This document shows, piece after piece, positions 62,999-64,000 of a stretch of DNA of 64,000 nt (its first letter is position 1; each line of letters opens with the position of its first letter). The position numbers and the translations under genes are program-made. The notes beneath the pieces were generated by a model that did no database searches, was not told the origin of the DNA, and saw nothing but the letters and a program-made list of their open reading frames with translations. Origin of the DNA: Bacillus fonticola. GTDB taxonomy: Bacteria; Bacillota; Bacilli; Bacillales; JC228. Location: positions 1,771,469 through 1,835,468 of the forward strand of contig NZ_CP052135.1 in the NCBI RefSeq assembly GCF_012955605.1. Direction: 5' to 3'.

Positions 62999-64000
62999 GG
63001 ATGAAATCTCCTCTAAAAAATTGTGGAACTCGAATGCGCAACTCCTCTCCCCGCCCCGGTGAAAGAAATAGCTCTTCTCCAGCACGTAAGATGTTGCCTT
63101 TGTGTACCGTTACAACGAGTCTAGATTCATAATAAGGAATAGTGTTTGGATTCTCAAGTAAAGCGGATGCAAGGCTAAGGTCGCGACGTCCTAGTAATGA
63201 AGCTCTACTAAAATTGCGCCGTCCATGGCGCAACGTTGAGTCACTCACGTCCTGGGAGCGAACGACTTTCTGACCCACATCGTGTGAGCCTTGGGTATCA
63301 TAGAGGTTATAAGTTACTTCGCCACCTTGATGTAAAAATCCTTTGTATGGGTAAATACCAATTTGTTTCAATACGTCAAGAGACAACGGAACTTCAGTTG
63401 GCATCGGGGTATGAACGTAGGGAAACCGCGTTGAAGCGAGTACATCTGCCCATTCTTTGAGCAATTGCCGCTCTTTTCTACGTTTATCTGCTGTGATTAC
63501 AGGAACGAGGACAGGCTTATAACCAAAGGTGTGATTGTCGAGTAAGCTCCACGGCATTTTTTCGACGCTATTGTCTTCCCCTATCTCTAGAAACAAAATG
63601 GAGATGGAATCCTTTGCACACAGACGAACAACTGTCGGTGTAAGCTGGGAGAGAGGAAGTTGCACCGCTAACGTGTAATCAACCGGGCAATTGTTGTAAC
63701 GAAGTCTAGCATAACGAAGAGCTGAACGCCATTCCTTCTCCTGCTCAACTTCCACTTTCGCCACGATCGTCGTCATCCCTTTTGTAATGGCATTCTCAAT
63801 CCAAAAGGTTCGTAGTTGTTGCATTGACCATGCTGTAGGAATTGCTTCGAATACACCTACATGACCCGGCATCATTGTGTATGGGGACGCATCCACCTTC
63901 ATAAGCTGATCCTTTGGAAAAGAGGGTCTCACTGCATGGATACGCTCATTACGGATGAGAAAGCTTTCTCTCACCAATTCATTGTGACGAACGACTGAGG
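62985..64000 (-). CDS. Unrecognised amidohydrolase-like protein (partial; start beyond window)
   Basis: The frame is open from 62985 to the right edge, at least 337 residues. The N-terminal part (SFLIRNERIHAV, then VDASPYTMMPGHVGVFEA) looks like the opening of the amidohydrolase superfamily, where a short beta sandwich leads into a PGxxD/H metal site. Here that site reads MPGHVG. ALRHGRRNFSRASLLG and GRRDLSLASALLENPN lie near the C-terminus. No full set of metal-binding His residues is evident. It overlaps ypiA by 14 bp. In B. subtilis aroE lies here instead. Function unknown. Confidence 0.6.
   Translation of the reverse strand, partial: SVVRHNELVRESFLIRNERIHAVRPSFPKDQLMKVDASPYTMMPGHVGVFEAIPTAWSMQQLRTFWIENAITKGMTTIVAKVEVEQEKEWRSALRYARLRYNNCPVDYTLAVQLPLSQLTPTVVRLCAKDSISILFLEIGEDNSVEKMPWSLLDNHTFGYKPVLVPVITADKRRKERQLLKEWADVLASTRFPYVHTPMPTEVPLSLDVLKQIGIYPYKGFLHQGGEVTYNLYDTQGSHDVGQKVVRSQDVSDSTLRHGRRNFSRASLLGRRDLSLASALLENPNTIPYYESRLVVTVHKGNILRAGEELFLSPGRGEELRIRVPQFFRGDFIHDGS

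Noticed and set aside
1..64000. tRNA, rRNA, insertion sequences or prophage
   Set aside because: No tRNA-like cloverleaf, rRNA segment, transposase, integrase other than XerC, or phage structural gene was recognised by eye.

Overview
The window reads as one chromosome segment of an endospore-forming, flagellated member of the Bacillaceae. The grounds are a B. subtilis-type fla/che operon, codY-hslU-hslV-xerC, bacillithiol genes (bshA, bshB1), a menaquinol:cytochrome c reductase (qcrABC), recU-ponA, the small spore protein gene sspM, and sporulation-linked ypi/ypj genes. Long acidic tails on two exported proteins (QcrC, PonA) would suit a salt- or alkali-tolerant species, but that is inference. 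Nearly every gene is on the minus strand, so the window reads biologically from right (64 kb) to left.

Layout, right to left. 61.1-64 kb: an unrecognised amidohydrolase-like protein (cut by the edge), ypiA (TPR) and ypiB. 56-61 kb: an insertion relative to B. subtilis, with a plus-strand CotF-like coat gene, copA, csoR, copZ and a small sirohaem-type (NIR/SIR) protein; copA and csoR have twin promoters carrying CsoR-type operators in an 18-bp spacer. 52.5-55.9 kb: ypiF, qcrA-qcrB-qcrC and ypjA. 48-52.5 kb: ypjB, a YugP-type metallopeptidase, ypjC (plus strand), ypjD, dapB and mgsA. 44-48 kb: bshB1, bshA, cca and birA. 38.7-44 kb: panB-panC-panD, with its own promoter and a leader that looks like an attenuator, then a helicase-dead dinG and ypmA. 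33.6-38.7 kb: ypmB, aspB, asnS, dnaD, nth and ypoC. 30.2-33.5 kb: recU-ponA (plus). 27.5-30.2 kb: yppC, sspM (plus), yppD-like, yppE and yppG. 20.8-26.3 kb: rnhB, ylqG, ylqH, sucC and sucD. 10.9-19.8 kb: dprA, topA, trmFO, xerC, hslV, hslU and codY. 1-9.8 kb: flgB, flgC, fliE-F-G-H-I-J, ylxF, fliK, flgD, a TIGR02530-type gene and the start of flgE.

The most unusual content is not a gene. Six intergenic gaps (10.3, 16.4, 20.1, 23.2, 26.4 and 41.4 kb) hold direct-repeat arrays with the same 20-bp period but different unit sequences. They fall into two sequence superfamilies: one built on GAGCGTTA, the other on a GCG-x-AT core preceded by CTGA or CTAA. The largest (41 units) lies exactly where two regions that sit on opposite sides of the terminus in B. 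subtilis are joined here (rnhB next to yppG).

The metabolic and cell-biology genes are otherwise conventional housekeeping. No tRNA, rRNA, CRISPR array, transposase or phage gene was seen. All function calls come from reading the sequence by eye; no database search was run.
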